Origin: Gammaproteobacteria bacterium
GTDB lineage: Bacteria; Pseudomonadota; Gammaproteobacteria; Thiohalobacterales; Thiohalobacteraceae
Reading direction: 5' to 3'
Length of the DNA: 64,000 nt
Assembly: GCA_018819175.1 (NCBI GenBank)
Contig: JAHJQQ010000042.1
Coordinates: 1 to 64,000, forward strand
Shown in pieces: positions 9,217-18,707 of this stretch. A program made the position numbers and the translations under genes. Numbering within the stretch: position 1 is the stretch's first letter; each line of letters starts with the position of its first letter. Below the pieces are notes generated by a model that was given only the letters and a program-made list of their open reading frames with translations, was not told where the DNA came from and searched no databases.

Positions 9217-9797
9217 ACCGCCGACTGCTGCTGACCCGCCTGCTCAAATTACTCACCTTGTGCGGACTGGGTTTTGTTGCCTATCCGTTTTTCGCCACAC
9301 TGCTGCCCGATGCCAATGTGGCCGATCAGCGCCGCGCGCAATGGGAACGCGAGCTGGATCTGTCCAGCCTGCAGCCCGGCGAGTTGCTGATAATTGATAA
9401 TTGGCCCGGCGGCCCCGTCGCGATCTATCAGCGCACACAGCATGAACACGACGCACTCTCCCGCAACACGGCGCAACTGCACGATCCGGACTCCGCGCAG
9501 AGTCGTCAGCCCGATAGCCTGCGCAGCCCAACCCGCGCACAGCGCGATGACTATTTTGTTTTCGTGCCGCTGGATACCGACCGCGGCTGCCAGATCCGTT
9601 ATCTCCCGGCCAATAAACAGCCCAAGCCCGACCTCGACTGGTACGGCGGTTTTTCCGAGCCCTGCACCGGCTCGCTTTACGACACGGCCGGGCGTATCTA
9701 TCGGGACTACCGGACCGAACGCCAGAAAAACCTGAGCGTCCCCCAGTACCAATCGATAGGTCCTGCGCGCCTGCTTCTGACCGGCCCCGTCCCATAA
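9213..9797 (+). CDS. Rieske-like protein lacking all cluster ligands
   Basis: A 194-residue protein with an N-terminal membrane helix (residues 7-30) and a C-terminal domain that follows the Rieske fold: PGELLIIDNWPGGPVAIYQRT matches the early strands, and residues 121-126 (DTDRGC) and 149-154 (EPCTGS, followed by LYDTAGRIY) occupy the two ligand boxes CTHLGC and CPCHGS. All four [2Fe-2S] ligands are replaced (D121, D123, E149, T152), while C126 and C151, the positions of the Rieske disulfide, are kept. It therefore should not bind the cluster but may keep the fold. Start ATG 9213 overlaps mutM by four bases, so it is co-translated with mutM. Function unknown. Confidence 0.65.
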   Translation: MNRRLLLTRLLKLLTLCGLGFVAYPFFATLLPDANVADQRRAQWERELDLSSLQPGELLIIDNWPGGPVAIYQRTQHEHDALSRNTAQLHDPDSAQSRQPDSLRSPTRAQRDDYFVFVPLDTDRGCQIRYLPANKQPKPDLDWYGGFSEPCTGSLYDTAGRIYRDYRTERQKNLSVPQYQSIGPARLLLTGPVP

Positions 9798-9939
9798 CCT
9801 CGAAATCCCCGACGCTCAATTGCCGCTGAGGGCGGTCTATGCCATCCTTCGCGGCGCCCCGATACGCTGTTTCGGGGCACGGCCGAGACCCGACAGGGCC
9901 GGCTGATCTGGCACAGACGAATTCAACGAGGTTGCAGGT

Positions 9940-10641
9940 ATGGGCGCACAGTGGAAAGCAAAGGGTCGCGAAGCGGCCGCGTCGGCCAAGGGCCGCATCT
10001 TCACCAAACTGGCGAAGGAAATCATGGTCGCCGCACGCAACGGTGCCGACCCGAGCATGAATCCGCGTCTGCGCCTGGCCGTTGAACAGGCAAAGAAAGC
10101 GTCCATGCCCAAGGACACACTGGAACGAGCCATCAAGAAAGGCGCCGGTCTGCTGGACGAAGGCGTGAACTATGAAAAACTCATTTATGAAGGCTTCGCC
10201 CCGCATCGCGTGCCGGTGATTGTCGAATGCCTGACCGATAACGCCAACCGCACCGCCTCCAATATTCGCGTCCTGTTCCGCAAGGGCCAGTTGGGTGCGC
10301 TGGGTTCGGTGTCCTGGGATTTCGATTACCTGGGCATGATCGAGGCCACACCCACGTCACCCGATGCCGATCCGGAAGTCGCCGCCATCGAGGCCGGCGC
10401 CCAGGATCTGGAACCGGGCGAAGACGGCGCCACGCTGTTCCTCACCGAACCGACCGATATGGACGCTGTCCAGCGTGCGTTACCCGCCCACGGTTTCACC
10501 GTGCAATCGGCGCAGCTCGGTTATCGGCCGAAGAATCCCGTCAGCATTGGTGAAACGGAACAGGCCGAAGTCGAAGCCTTTCTGGATGCCATCGATGCCG
10601 ATGATGATGTACAGAACGTGTATGTGGGTTTGGCGGAGTAG
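9940..10641 (+). CDS. yebC: YebC/PmpR family regulator
   Basis: A 233-residue member of the conserved YebC family, recognised from the opening MGAQWKAKGREAAASAKGR, the block NPRLRLAVEQAKKASMPKDT and the NRTASNIRVLFRKG segment. Family members are described both as DNA-binding regulators and as ribosome-associated factors that relieve stalling. Full length, no oddities. It follows the Rieske-like gene after a 142-base gap in which I see no further gene. Confidence 0.93.
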   Translation: MGAQWKAKGREAAASAKGRIFTKLAKEIMVAARNGADPSMNPRLRLAVEQAKKASMPKDTLERAIKKGAGLLDEGVNYEKLIYEGFAPHRVPVIVECLTDNANRTASNIRVLFRKGQLGALGSVSWDFDYLGMIEATPTSPDADPEVAAIEAGAQDLEPGEDGATLFLTEPTDMDAVQRALPAHGFTVQSAQLGYRPKNPVSIGETEQAEVEAFLDAIDADDDVQNVYVGLAE

Positions 10642-10725
10642 ATTGCCTGAGGGGCGGGCTAGCCTTGTTCGCTTAACCCATCACACTCACATCCGGAGCA
10701 AGTGCCAGCCATCCAGCGCGCGGCT

Positions 10726-11448
10726 TCAATCAGACAGATAGTATTCAACTGTCGATACGACGCGGACCTTCTTGATATGCGGCGTATTGCTGTCTCGATC
10801 CTCGATTGAAAACTGGCCTTGATTGGCAGTCTTGATTTTACCGAGCGTACTGACCGAATCCTGCGCGAACTTACCCGCCACCTCGCGTGCGTTGCGGGTA
10901 GCCTCCTCGATCATTCCAGGCTTGAGATCATTAAGTTGCGTGAACAGAAACTGCGTGCGCGATTCGTAGTCCTGACCGGCAATGGCCAAGCCCTGCTTAC
11001 CCAGCTCAACCAGATCATTCATGGTGGCACGTACACGATCGACGTTCTGACTGTAGACGTTGATACTGGACGAGGAGAGATAGCGGAACTTCGCACTACC
11101 CTCATTTCCGTAGGATTGTGCCTGTCTATCCACAATCGCCGGCACAGATACCGTTATCTCGGCATCACTGAAACCATGCTGCTTGAGGAAGTCGACAACG
11201 AGGGTATTGTTCTTTTCGATCACAGCATACAATGCCGTCAGTTCATTATCTGCGGCACTGAATTTGATCGGCCATATAGCGACATCGGCGGGCACCTCAC
11301 GCTCGGACAGGCCTTTCACCGTCACGGTACGCTCCAATGCCTTGGCCTGCAGAAATCCGTCTGCAAGGTAGTAACCCAATCCGATCAGTCCGGCGCACAA
11401 GAACACACCCAAGACCAATGCCCCACCCACATTCTGATTATTGTTCAT
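10726..11448 (-). CDS. SIMPL (DUF541) domain protein
   Basis: A 240-residue protein with one N-terminal hydrophobic segment (residues 10-29), probably a signal-anchor, then a SIMPL/DUF541 domain beginning at TVTVKGLSEREVPADVAIWPIKFSA. The family is periplasmic or envelope-located and its biochemical role is unclear. It converges with yebC and precedes nothing in an obvious operon. Confidence 0.85.
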   Translation of the reverse strand: MNNNQNVGGALVLGVFLCAGLIGLGYYLADGFLQAKALERTVTVKGLSEREVPADVAIWPIKFSAADNELTALYAVIEKNNTLVVDFLKQHGFSDAEITVSVPAIVDRQAQSYGNEGSAKFRYLSSSSINVYSQNVDRVRATMNDLVELGKQGLAIAGQDYESRTQFLFTQLNDLKPGMIEEATRNAREVAGKFAQDSVSTLGKIKTANQGQFSIEDRDSNTPHIKKVRVVSTVEYYLSD

Positions 11449-11481
11449 ACGGCTCCTGATTACTCATAGTAATAAGCACGA

Positions 11482-11562
11482 TTATTTCTTCAACCAAAAC
11501 CACCAGACAATCAGCAGAATCGATACCAGACCGCCGACATTCACCCAGAGATCGGCGCTCAT
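11482..11562 (-). CDS. 26-residue membrane peptide coupled to CopA
   Basis: A very short ORF whose ATG (11562-11560) overlaps the TGA of the copper ATPase (11561-11559), giving an ATGA junction. It encodes 26 residues: MSADLWVNVGG, a hydrophobic helix with WWFW, and a basic end LKK. The helix resembles the N-terminal anchor of small cupredoxin proteins that often follow copper ATPases, but the cupredoxin domain is absent here. The overlap and single clean helix suggest a real small subunit; it could also be the remnant of a truncated cupredoxin gene. Confidence 0.55.
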   Translation of the reverse strand: MSADLWVNVGGLVSILLIVWWFWLKK

Positions 11563-13802
11563 GCGGAATCTCTCGCGCTACGCCAGGCGCGCAAGCGATT
11601 GGCGTTGCTTACCACGGTCACCGATGACAGCGCCATCGCCGCGCCGGCGATCATCGGATTGAGCAGCACGCCGATCAACATGTACAACGCCCCGGCCGCG
11701 ATCGGAATGCCGATAGCGTTATAGACAAAGGCACCGAACAGATTCTGGCGAATATTGCGCACGGTCGCGCGCGAGATCTGAATCGCATCCAGCACCGAGA
11801 ACAGCGAACCGCCGATCAGTGTCACGTCCGCACTCTCCATCGCCACATCGGTACCAGTACCGATGGCGAAGCCCACATCGGCGCGCGCCAGCGCCGGCGC
11901 ATCGTTAATGCCATCGCCTACCATGCCGACCACCGCACCCGTCGCCTGCAGTGCGGCCACCTCGGCGGCCTTATCTGCGGGAAGTACCTCAGCATGGACC
12001 TCGTCGATATCGAGCGCACGCGCAACCGCCTCGGCGGTGTCACGGTGATCACCGGTAAGCATGACCACACGCAGGCCCGCGCGATGCAGTGCCGCAATGG
12101 CCGCCTGCGCATCGGGTTTAACAGGGTCAGACACGCCGATCACGCCAGCCATTTCTCCGTCTATGCTGACATACAGTGGCGTCTGCGCCTGTGCCGCGAG
12201 GTTTGCGCCGCGCAGCTTCCAGTCACCGATAGCCACGCCTTTTTCAGCCATGAAACGCGGATTACCCAGCGCGACATTGCGACCTTCGATAACGGCACTG
12301 ACACCGCCACCGATGCTGGCCGCGAATGCCTCCGCCGTCGCCAGCACCATCCCGCGCGACTGCGCGGATTCCATCACGGCCTCGGCCAATGGATGTTCCG
12401 AACCGGCCTCGACACTTGCGGCCAATCGTAACAGCTCGTCCTCGGACCAGGACTCGGCGGTTTCGATTTGTGTCACGCGTGGCTGACCCAGAGTCACCGT
12501 GCCGGTCTTGTCCAACACGATGACCGATAATTGCCCAGCACGCTGCAGTGCATCGCCGCTGCGGATCAGTATGCCCTGTTCCGCAGCCTTGCCGACACCA
12601 ACCATGATCGAGATCGGCGTTGCCAATCCCAGCGCGCAAGGACAGGCAATCACCAGAACGGTAATCGCCGTGACCAATGCAAAGCTCACGCGCGGATCAG
12701 GACCAAGATTAAACCAGAGCAGAAAAGTGATGACGGCAATAATCAACACTGCCGGCACGAATACCGCCGAAATACGATCAGCGAGCTTCCCAATAGCCGG
12801 CTTGGAATTCTGCGCCTGACGCACCAATTCGATAATGCGCGCCAGCGCCATGTCCTTGCCGATGCGTTTGGCTTGAAACAGAAAACTCCCACTCTTATTG
12901 AACGTGCCGCCAACGACCTCGTCACCTACCGACTTCTCCACCGGCACCGGCTCGCCGGTGAGCATGGATTCATCCACGCTCGAATAGCCTTCGACCAGCA
13001 CGCCATCGACGGGAATCTTCTCTCCAGGCCGCACGCGCACCGTTTCATCCAGGCCAACCTCGGCAATCGGCACATCGACTTCCACACCATTGCGCACGAC
13101 GCGCGCCGTCCTGGGTTGCAGACCAATCAACCGTTTGATGGCCTCGGAGGTCTTGCCGCGCGCGCGCATCTCCAACGCACTGCCGACGTTGATCAACGCC
13201 AGGATCACCGCAGCCGCCTCGAAATAGGCATGGCGCGCCAACACCGGCACGCTGTCCGGGAAGGCCACCACCACCATGGAATACAACCAGGCACTGCCCG
13301 TGCCCAGCGCAATCAACGTATCCATATTGGCGTTGTGATTGCGGAAGGATTTCCAGGCACCGGTGAAGAAATGCCCACCGGAATAGACCAGCACGATCAG
13401 TGTTGCCAGGCCGACAACAAACCAGAAAATACGCCCTCCCGGATCTTGCAGCATCGGCAGCAAGCCCAACAACATGTCGCCGATCACTAATGGCAATGCC
13501 ACCAGCCCCGCAACAAACGCCTGCCGCAACAGCTTGCGATAATGCGCGAATTCAGCAGACTCTTTTTCTTCTTCATCGGCGATGCCACGCAACTCGGCAG
13601 CATCGTAACCGGCCTTGCGCACCGCCGCGACCAACACATCCGCCGTCACAGCGCCTTGCACCTGTGCCGTGTGCTCGGCGAAATTCACGCTCGCCTCGAC
13701 GACACCGGGCACAGCGCGCAAGGCATCTTCGACCGTTCCCACGCAACCGGCACAGCTCATGCCGGATACGGAGAGACGGATGGGATCTTGGTTTGCGAGC
13801 AT
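11559..13802 (-). CDS. copA: copper-translocating P1B-type ATPase
   Basis: A 747-residue heavy-metal ATPase. One N-terminal HMA domain has CxxC at Cys17/Cys20 (GMSCAGC). The actuator loop has MLTGEPVPVEK, the membrane metal site is CPC in VIACPCALGLATP, phosphorylation is at DKTGT, and the nucleotide-binding and hinge motifs SEHPLAEAV, MLTGDHRDTA and GDGINDAPALA are all present. CPC with this pattern means Cu(I) export (P1B-1). ATG 13802 is chosen; a GTG 63 bases upstream would add a tail without homology. It ends in a four-base overlap with the small membrane peptide. Confidence 0.95.
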   Translation of the reverse strand: MLANQDPIRLSVSGMSCAGCVGTVEDALRAVPGVVEASVNFAEHTAQVQGAVTADVLVAAVRKAGYDAAELRGIADEEEKESAEFAHYRKLLRQAFVAGLVALPLVIGDMLLGLLPMLQDPGGRIFWFVVGLATLIVLVYSGGHFFTGAWKSFRNHNANMDTLIALGTGSAWLYSMVVVAFPDSVPVLARHAYFEAAAVILALINVGSALEMRARGKTSEAIKRLIGLQPRTARVVRNGVEVDVPIAEVGLDETVRVRPGEKIPVDGVLVEGYSSVDESMLTGEPVPVEKSVGDEVVGGTFNKSGSFLFQAKRIGKDMALARIIELVRQAQNSKPAIGKLADRISAVFVPAVLIIAVITFLLWFNLGPDPRVSFALVTAITVLVIACPCALGLATPISIMVGVGKAAEQGILIRSGDALQRAGQLSVIVLDKTGTVTLGQPRVTQIETAESWSEDELLRLAASVEAGSEHPLAEAVMESAQSRGMVLATAEAFAASIGGGVSAVIEGRNVALGNPRFMAEKGVAIGDWKLRGANLAAQAQTPLYVSIDGEMAGVIGVSDPVKPDAQAAIAALHRAGLRVVMLTGDHRDTAEAVARALDIDEVHAEVLPADKAAEVAALQATGAVVGMVGDGINDAPALARADVGFAIGTGTDVAMESADVTLIGGSLFSVLDAIQISRATVRNIRQNLFGAFVYNAIGIPIAAGALYMLIGVLLNPMIAGAAMALSSVTVVSNANRLRAWRSARDSA

Positions 13803-13981
13803 ATTCAGGTGTATCCGATGGATATAACCAGGCAGATAATTACCAGATGTGGATGGTAGATCCACTATGCTTCAATATAGCACCCACGCTCACATTCCCG
13901 CGAACGCCGGGATGGGCCTGTCGAAAAACAGTCAGGCACGGCCTTCGGCCTGAACCCGACCTACATCAGCAATTACATTAA

Positions 13982-14050
13982 GGAAACTCTGAATAATTCG
14001 TCATTCCGGCGCAGGCCAGAATGACGGTTTAGTAATAGATCAGAGGCTCC
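13982..14050. repeat. short MITE-like element with TTAA target duplication
   Basis: The element starts GGAAACTCTGAATAATT, contains a GTCATTCCGGC hairpin and ends ATCAGAGGCTCC. It is flanked on both sides by TTAA (13978-13981 and 14051-14054), consistent with target duplication. It sits in the 395-base gap upstream of copA; that gap also holds an inverted pair of GTAGGTCGGGTTC blocks (about 13945-13965 and 14055-14070). No gene is seen there. Confidence 0.7.
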
Positions 14051-14197
14051 TTAATGTAGGTCGGGTTCAGCGGCGCAAGCCGCGCGCCCGACGAACCCAT
14101 ACAAAAAGCTGTAGTGTGTAGATAGTCAACAGCAGTTGCAGCCGCGCACGGCACAGCCGCAAGATACGCATGGCTCTTGATGCCTCACAGGTGAACC

Positions 14198-16027
14198 ATG
14201 ACCTTGATACCACCGCCCAACGAACACGCGCTCGCGGTCATGGGCCTCACATTGCTCGCGCTTATCCTGTTCACCCGCGAGCGTATTCCCCTGGAATCCT
14301 CCAGCCTGTTCGTCCTGGTCGCGCTCACCCTGGGCTTCGAGATATTTCCCTATAGCGTCAAAGGCGACACAGTGCATGCGGTCAATTTCTTTTCCGGCTT
14401 CGGACATGAAGCCTTGGTGGCCGTATGCGCCCTGATGATCGCCGGCCAGGGCCTGGTGCGTACCGGCGCATTGGAACCCGTGGGTCGCGTGCTCGCGCGC
14501 CTCTGGGGCGTCGCACCCGGCTTATCGCTGTTACTGACACTTATTATTGGCGCCATACTCAGCGCCTTTGTGAACAATGTGCCTATTGTCGTGCTGTTGC
14601 TGCCGATCCTGATCAGCGTATCGCTACGCACCAAAACATCGGCCTCGGGCGTACTCATGCCCATGGGATTCGCCACGCTGGTTGGCGGCATGAGTACGAC
14701 TGTCGGCACATCCACTAATCTGCTCGTTGTGAGCGTCGCAGCGGATATGGGCATGCGACGACTCGGCATGTTTGATTTTTTCATACCCGTATTGATCGCG
14801 GGCAGCATTGCGTTAATCTATTTGTGGTTGATCGCCCCGCACCTGTTACCGCAACGCAGATCCGATCTGGACGATCTTTCGCCACGCCGGTTCACGGCGC
14901 AACTGTATATTCCCGAAGACAGCTTTGCCGCTGGAAAGACCCTCTCAGAAGCCATCAAACAGACCGACGGCGGCATGCAGGCCTCGCGCATTCAGCGCGC
15001 GGATGAAACCTTCATCATGCCTCTGCCCGATGCCCAGATCCGCGCGGGCGATCGGCTCTTCATCAGCGATACCGCCGAACAGTTGAAGGCCTATGAACGC
15101 GCGCTGGGCGCCACGCTCTATTCAGGTGGCGCGCCGGTGGATGATGAACACCCCCTGGCTGCGGACGATCAGCAAGTCGCGCAGGTGGTGGTGATTCAGG
15201 GCTCACCCCTGGTCGGCAGAACGCTGTCGCGCACGCGTTTCGCCGATCGTTATCAACTCGCCTCGCTGGCCCTGCACCGGCCCGGCTGGAAACAATATAC
15301 TCAACATAAAAGTCTCTCGGATGTTGTCTTGCAGATTGGCGATATCATGCTGATTCAGGGTGCGCGCGAGCAGATCGCTGAACTGAAGCGCCGCGGCGAT
15401 GTGCTGGTGCTGGATGCCACCTCGGATGTACCCAGCACGCAGCGCGCACCCCTGGCGCTGCTGATAATGGCGGGTATTATCCTGGTGGCCGCGCTGGGCT
15501 ACCTGCCCATCGCCATCAGCGCCCTCTGTGGCGTGCTGCTGATGCTGACGACGGGCGTACTGAACTGGCGCGAGGTCACGCGCGCACTGAATACACAAGT
15601 GGTGATGATTGTGGTTGCCAGTCTGGCCCTGGGTTCGGCCCTGATGAAAACCGGCGGCGCGGATTATCTGGCCGAACTGTTCGTCTCCGTCTCCGCCGGC
15701 TCTTCACCCAGAGTCCTGCTCAGCGGTCTGATGCTGCTGATGGCGATACTGACCAACATCGTCTCGAACAATGCCGCCGCCGTCATCGGCACGCCCATCG
15801 CCATCGGCATCGCCAATCAACTCGGTATGCCGCAAGAACCCTTCGTGCTTGCCGTGCTGTTCGGCGCCAATATGAGCTACGCAACACCCATTGCCTACAA
15901 GACCAACCTGTTGGTGATGAGCGCCGGCGGTTACAGCTTCATGGACTTCGTTCGCGTCGGTGTGCCACTGACGTTGATTATGTGGCTGGCGTTCACCTGG
16001 CTGTTGCCGCGACTCTATGGTCTATAG
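14198..16027 (+). CDS. SLC13/DASS family permease with RCK_C domains
   Basis: A 609-residue membrane protein: about six hydrophobic helices in residues 1-215, two soluble TrkA-C/RCK_C-like domains at about 225-310 and 325-405 (recognised from IRAGDRLFISD and LQIGDIMLIQG), then further helices to the end. Helical hairpins with SNNAAAVIGTP and VNNVPIVVLLLP are the paired substrate-binding loops of the divalent anion:Na+ symporter fold. Members carry sulfate, dicarboxylates or other oxyanions; a sulfate or thiosulfate role would suit this organism but is inference. A ribosome binding site AGGTGA precedes ATG 14198. Confidence 0.85.
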   Translation: MTLIPPPNEHALAVMGLTLLALILFTRERIPLESSSLFVLVALTLGFEIFPYSVKGDTVHAVNFFSGFGHEALVAVCALMIAGQGLVRTGALEPVGRVLARLWGVAPGLSLLLTLIIGAILSAFVNNVPIVVLLLPILISVSLRTKTSASGVLMPMGFATLVGGMSTTVGTSTNLLVVSVAADMGMRRLGMFDFFIPVLIAGSIALIYLWLIAPHLLPQRRSDLDDLSPRRFTAQLYIPEDSFAAGKTLSEAIKQTDGGMQASRIQRADETFIMPLPDAQIRAGDRLFISDTAEQLKAYERALGATLYSGGAPVDDEHPLAADDQQVAQVVVIQGSPLVGRTLSRTRFADRYQLASLALHRPGWKQYTQHKSLSDVVLQIGDIMLIQGAREQIAELKRRGDVLVLDATSDVPSTQRAPLALLIMAGIILVAALGYLPIAISALCGVLLMLTTGVLNWREVTRALNTQVVMIVVASLALGSALMKTGGADYLAELFVSVSAGSSPRVLLSGLMLLMAILTNIVSNNAAAVIGTPIAIGIANQLGMPQEPFVLAVLFGANMSYATPIAYKTNLLVMSAGGYSFMDFVRVGVPLTLIMWLAFTWLLPRLYGL

Positions 16028-16069
16028 GGTATGCGCGACGCCATGCGCTGAATCGGCTACACTGGCCGC

Positions 16070-16702
16070 ATGATCGACTGGAGCGAATACGCGAAGTTTT
16101 TCATCGGCCTGCTGGCCATCGTCAATCCCATTGGGATTGTGCCCGTGTTCGTTGGGCTGACCCGCAATCTCACCGACAGCGAACGCAACACCGTGGGGCT
16201 GCGCGCCTCGCTTACCGTCGGCATCGTGCTGATCGTCGCCCTGCTGATGGGCGATTCTCTCCTGGGATTCTTCGGCATCAGCCTCGATTCATTCCGTGTT
16301 GCCGGTGGCATTCTCATTCTGCTGATGGCCATCAGCATGCTGCACGGTGGCATGAGCCCGGCCAAGCAAACGTCCGAGGAAGCACAAGACGCCGAGGAAA
16401 AGGAAAACATTGCCGTGGTGCCGCTCGGCATGCCGTTGCTCGCCGGCCCCGGCGCCGTGAGCACCATTATCATCTACGCTCATCGCGGTCATGGCCTCAC
16501 CCATTACGCCCTGCTGCTCTCCATCGCCCTTGCACTGGCGATTCTCACTTGGCTGAGCCTGCGCGCGGCGCCCATGATTGCCGAGAAGCTCGGGCGTACC
16601 GGCCTGAATATTGTCACTCGTATCATGGGCCTGATCCTCGCCGCGATTGGCGTGGAATTCATGGCCAATGGCATCAAACAACTGTTGCCTGGACTGAGTT
16701 AA
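16070..16702 (+). CDS. MarC family membrane protein
   Basis: A 210-residue protein with six hydrophobic segments typical of the MarC/UPF0056 family (opening FFIGLLAIVNPIGIVPVF and the central PLGMPLLAGPGAVSTII). The central loop (residues 100-120) is polar and acidic. Despite its name the family has no proven role in antibiotic resistance. It lies 42 bases after the SLC13 permease and may be co-transcribed with it. Confidence 0.88.
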   Translation: MIDWSEYAKFFIGLLAIVNPIGIVPVFVGLTRNLTDSERNTVGLRASLTVGIVLIVALLMGDSLLGFFGISLDSFRVAGGILILLMAISMLHGGMSPAKQTSEEAQDAEEKENIAVVPLGMPLLAGPGAVSTIIIYAHRGHGLTHYALLLSIALALAILTWLSLRAAPMIAEKLGRTGLNIVTRIMGLILAAIGVEFMANGIKQLLPGLS

Positions 16703-16756
16703 GCCAAGGAATGCCATAAATCTTCAACACAGGATCATCGACTGGCAGTCACACTC

Positions 16757-17440
16757 ATGCATGATCGCATCCTAGGACTCTTCATCGGCAATATCGCCAC
16801 GTTACCCAGTGGCGCAGACAGCGCCATTTATAAACATGCCGTCACACAACCCATTGCAGTGGATACGCAGGGCCTGGTCGGCGACCATTACAGCGACCGC
16901 ACCAACCATGGCGGTCCTGACCGCGCCCTGCTGCACTACTGCGCGCGACATTACGCCGACTGGCAACGCGAATTTCCGCAGGTCGCTCAGCATTTCCAAC
17001 CGCCCGCCTTCGGCGAAAATATCAGCTCCGGCACGATGGATGAAGACACTGTCTGCATTGGTGATCGCTTTCGCCTCGGCACCGCCCTGCTGCAGGTCGC
17101 GCAACCGCGCACGCCCTGCTGGAAACTCAATGACCGCTTCGGTATCGCCGATATGGCGCTGCGCGTACAAGAAAGTGTGCGCTGTGGTTGGCTGTATCGT
17201 GTACTGGAACCGGGAAATGTTGAACCGAATGCTGCCATTGAATTGCTTGAGCGACCGCATCCCGACATGACCGTGGCCGCGCTGATGCGCGCCATTTTTA
17301 CCACGCAGCCCTCCACTGACCTGCTCGCCGCCATTGCCGCGCTGGAAGAACTCAGCCCGAACTGGCGAAGCAAGGCTGAACGCCGTCTCAGCGGAGAATA
17401 CTCTGATACAAGTGCACGTCTACAAGGAGATCGCGCATGA
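16757..17440 (+). CDS. MOSC domain protein (YiiM-like)
   Basis: A 227-residue protein with a MOSC domain in residues 1-160, seen in GDHYSDRTNHGGPDRALLHY and FGENISSG; the conserved cysteine in QPRTPCWKLN is the residue thought to handle sulfur or molybdenum cofactor. YiiM relatives reduce N-hydroxylated compounds with Moco. The C-terminal 60 residues match the 3-alpha helical domain of YiiM. It overlaps the PPK2 gene by four bases (ATGA), so the two are translated together. A Moco protein fits an organism with SoeA and moaA, but no physical link is shown. Confidence 0.85.
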   Translation: MHDRILGLFIGNIATLPSGADSAIYKHAVTQPIAVDTQGLVGDHYSDRTNHGGPDRALLHYCARHYADWQREFPQVAQHFQPPAFGENISSGTMDEDTVCIGDRFRLGTALLQVAQPRTPCWKLNDRFGIADMALRVQESVRCGWLYRVLEPGNVEPNAAIELLERPHPDMTVAALMRAIFTTQPSTDLLAAIAALEELSPNWRSKAERRLSGEYSDTSARLQGDRA

Positions 17441-18318
17441 CTTTAGATGCCAACCCGCATGACCTGCTGATCCCCTACACCAACGACTTCCGCATCGGCT
17501 CCGTTGAAACACATCCGCCGAAAGATACGCCGAAAAAGAATCATCTCAAAGAACGTCTGGCCGAATTGATAACTGAACTGGATGAATTGCAACGCCGCTT
17601 TTACGCCCGCGATCAACGCGCCCTGCTGCTGATCTTCCAGGCCATGGACGCCGCCGGCAAGGACAGCACCATCCGCGCCGTCATGAACGGCGTCGATCCC
17701 GCCGGCTGTTATGTGCATAGTTTCAAGCAACCCAGCCAGGATGAACTGCAACACGACTTCCTCTGGCGCACCACGCTGCGCCAGCCCGCGAAAGGCATGA
17801 TCGGCATATTCAATCGCAGCTATTACGAAGAGGTGTTGGTGGTGCGCGTACATCCGGAATACCTGGCCGCACAACGTCTGCCGGAGGCGAAACCCTCCGC
17901 CGAGTTCTGGGAGCAACGCCTGGAATCCATCCGCTGCCACGAACAGCATCTGGCACGCAATGGCACGGTCATTCTCAAATTCTGGTTGAACGTCTCACGC
18001 GAAGAGCAACGCCAACGCTTTCTCAGTCGCCTCGAGGAGGCCGACAAGCACTGGAAGTTCAACGAAGGCGATATCGCGGAACGCGAACACTGGGACAGTT
18101 ATATGCAGGCCTACGAAACGGCACTGAATGCAACGTCACGTCCCTGGGCACCCTGGTACGCCATACCCGCCGATGACAAACCGTATATGCGCGTATGCGT
18201 CGCCGAAATCATTGTCGATACGCTCAAGCGCATGAATCTGGACTATCCGGAACTGGATAAGGATGCGCACAAGCGGTTTAAGGTGTTGGAGAAGCAGCTG
18301 AAGAATGAAGATAAATAA
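17437..18318 (+). CDS. ppk2: polyphosphate kinase 2 family protein
   Basis: A 293-residue PPK2-family kinase with the Walker A region QAMDAAGKDSTIR (68-80), a lid/Walker B block GIFNRSYYEEVLVVRVHPEYL, and SFKQPSQDELQHDFLWR. These sequences resemble class III enzymes that phosphorylate AMP and ADP with polyphosphate, so this is probably an ATP-regenerating enzyme; class assignment is from memory of family motifs. Translation overlaps the MOSC gene. A repeat of the GTCATTCCGGC type follows. Confidence 0.9.
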   Translation: MTLDANPHDLLIPYTNDFRIGSVETHPPKDTPKKNHLKERLAELITELDELQRRFYARDQRALLLIFQAMDAAGKDSTIRAVMNGVDPAGCYVHSFKQPSQDELQHDFLWRTTLRQPAKGMIGIFNRSYYEEVLVVRVHPEYLAAQRLPEAKPSAEFWEQRLESIRCHEQHLARNGTVILKFWLNVSREEQRQRFLSRLEEADKHWKFNEGDIAEREHWDSYMQAYETALNATSRPWAPWYAIPADDKPYMRVCVAEIIVDTLKRMNLDYPELDKDAHKRFKVLEKQLKNEDK

Positions 18319-18387
18319 CATGCAGCCTGGGTTGAACAACGTGAAACCCGGGTTTCGCAGCCGCTCAACTCAGGCTACATTCTTAAC

Positions 18388-18456
18388 CGTCATTCCGGCA
18401 CAGGCCGGAATCCATGTATATCAGGACAATAGATCCCGGCCTGCGCCGGAATGACG
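18388..18456. repeat. GTCATTCCGGC palindromic repeat
   Basis: CGTCATTCCGGCACAGGCC at 18388 is mirrored by GGCCTGCGCCGGAATGACG ending at 18456. It lacks the GGAAACTC ends of the full elements at 13982 and 29969, so it may be a degenerate copy. The remaining gap to 18707 is AT-rich and I see nothing else in it. Confidence 0.65.
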
Positions 18457-18707
18457 AACTAATTGTGTCGATGCAATAGCCAGCTTGAGAATTAATATAC
18501 TCGGCAAGCTATCACAGCATATTGCCTTCTTGTCTATCTAGAGAGAAGCTAGACGTACAAGGAAAATACACGGAAGATCGCTACCATGCCGGACAAACTC
18601 CCACCCACAAATAGACCTATTCATTCGCATGCCAGGCAGATTACGTACTATTACAAATATTACGTAATCCACCCATCATACTGTTAGCCCTCATCAACTG
18701 AGCACCT

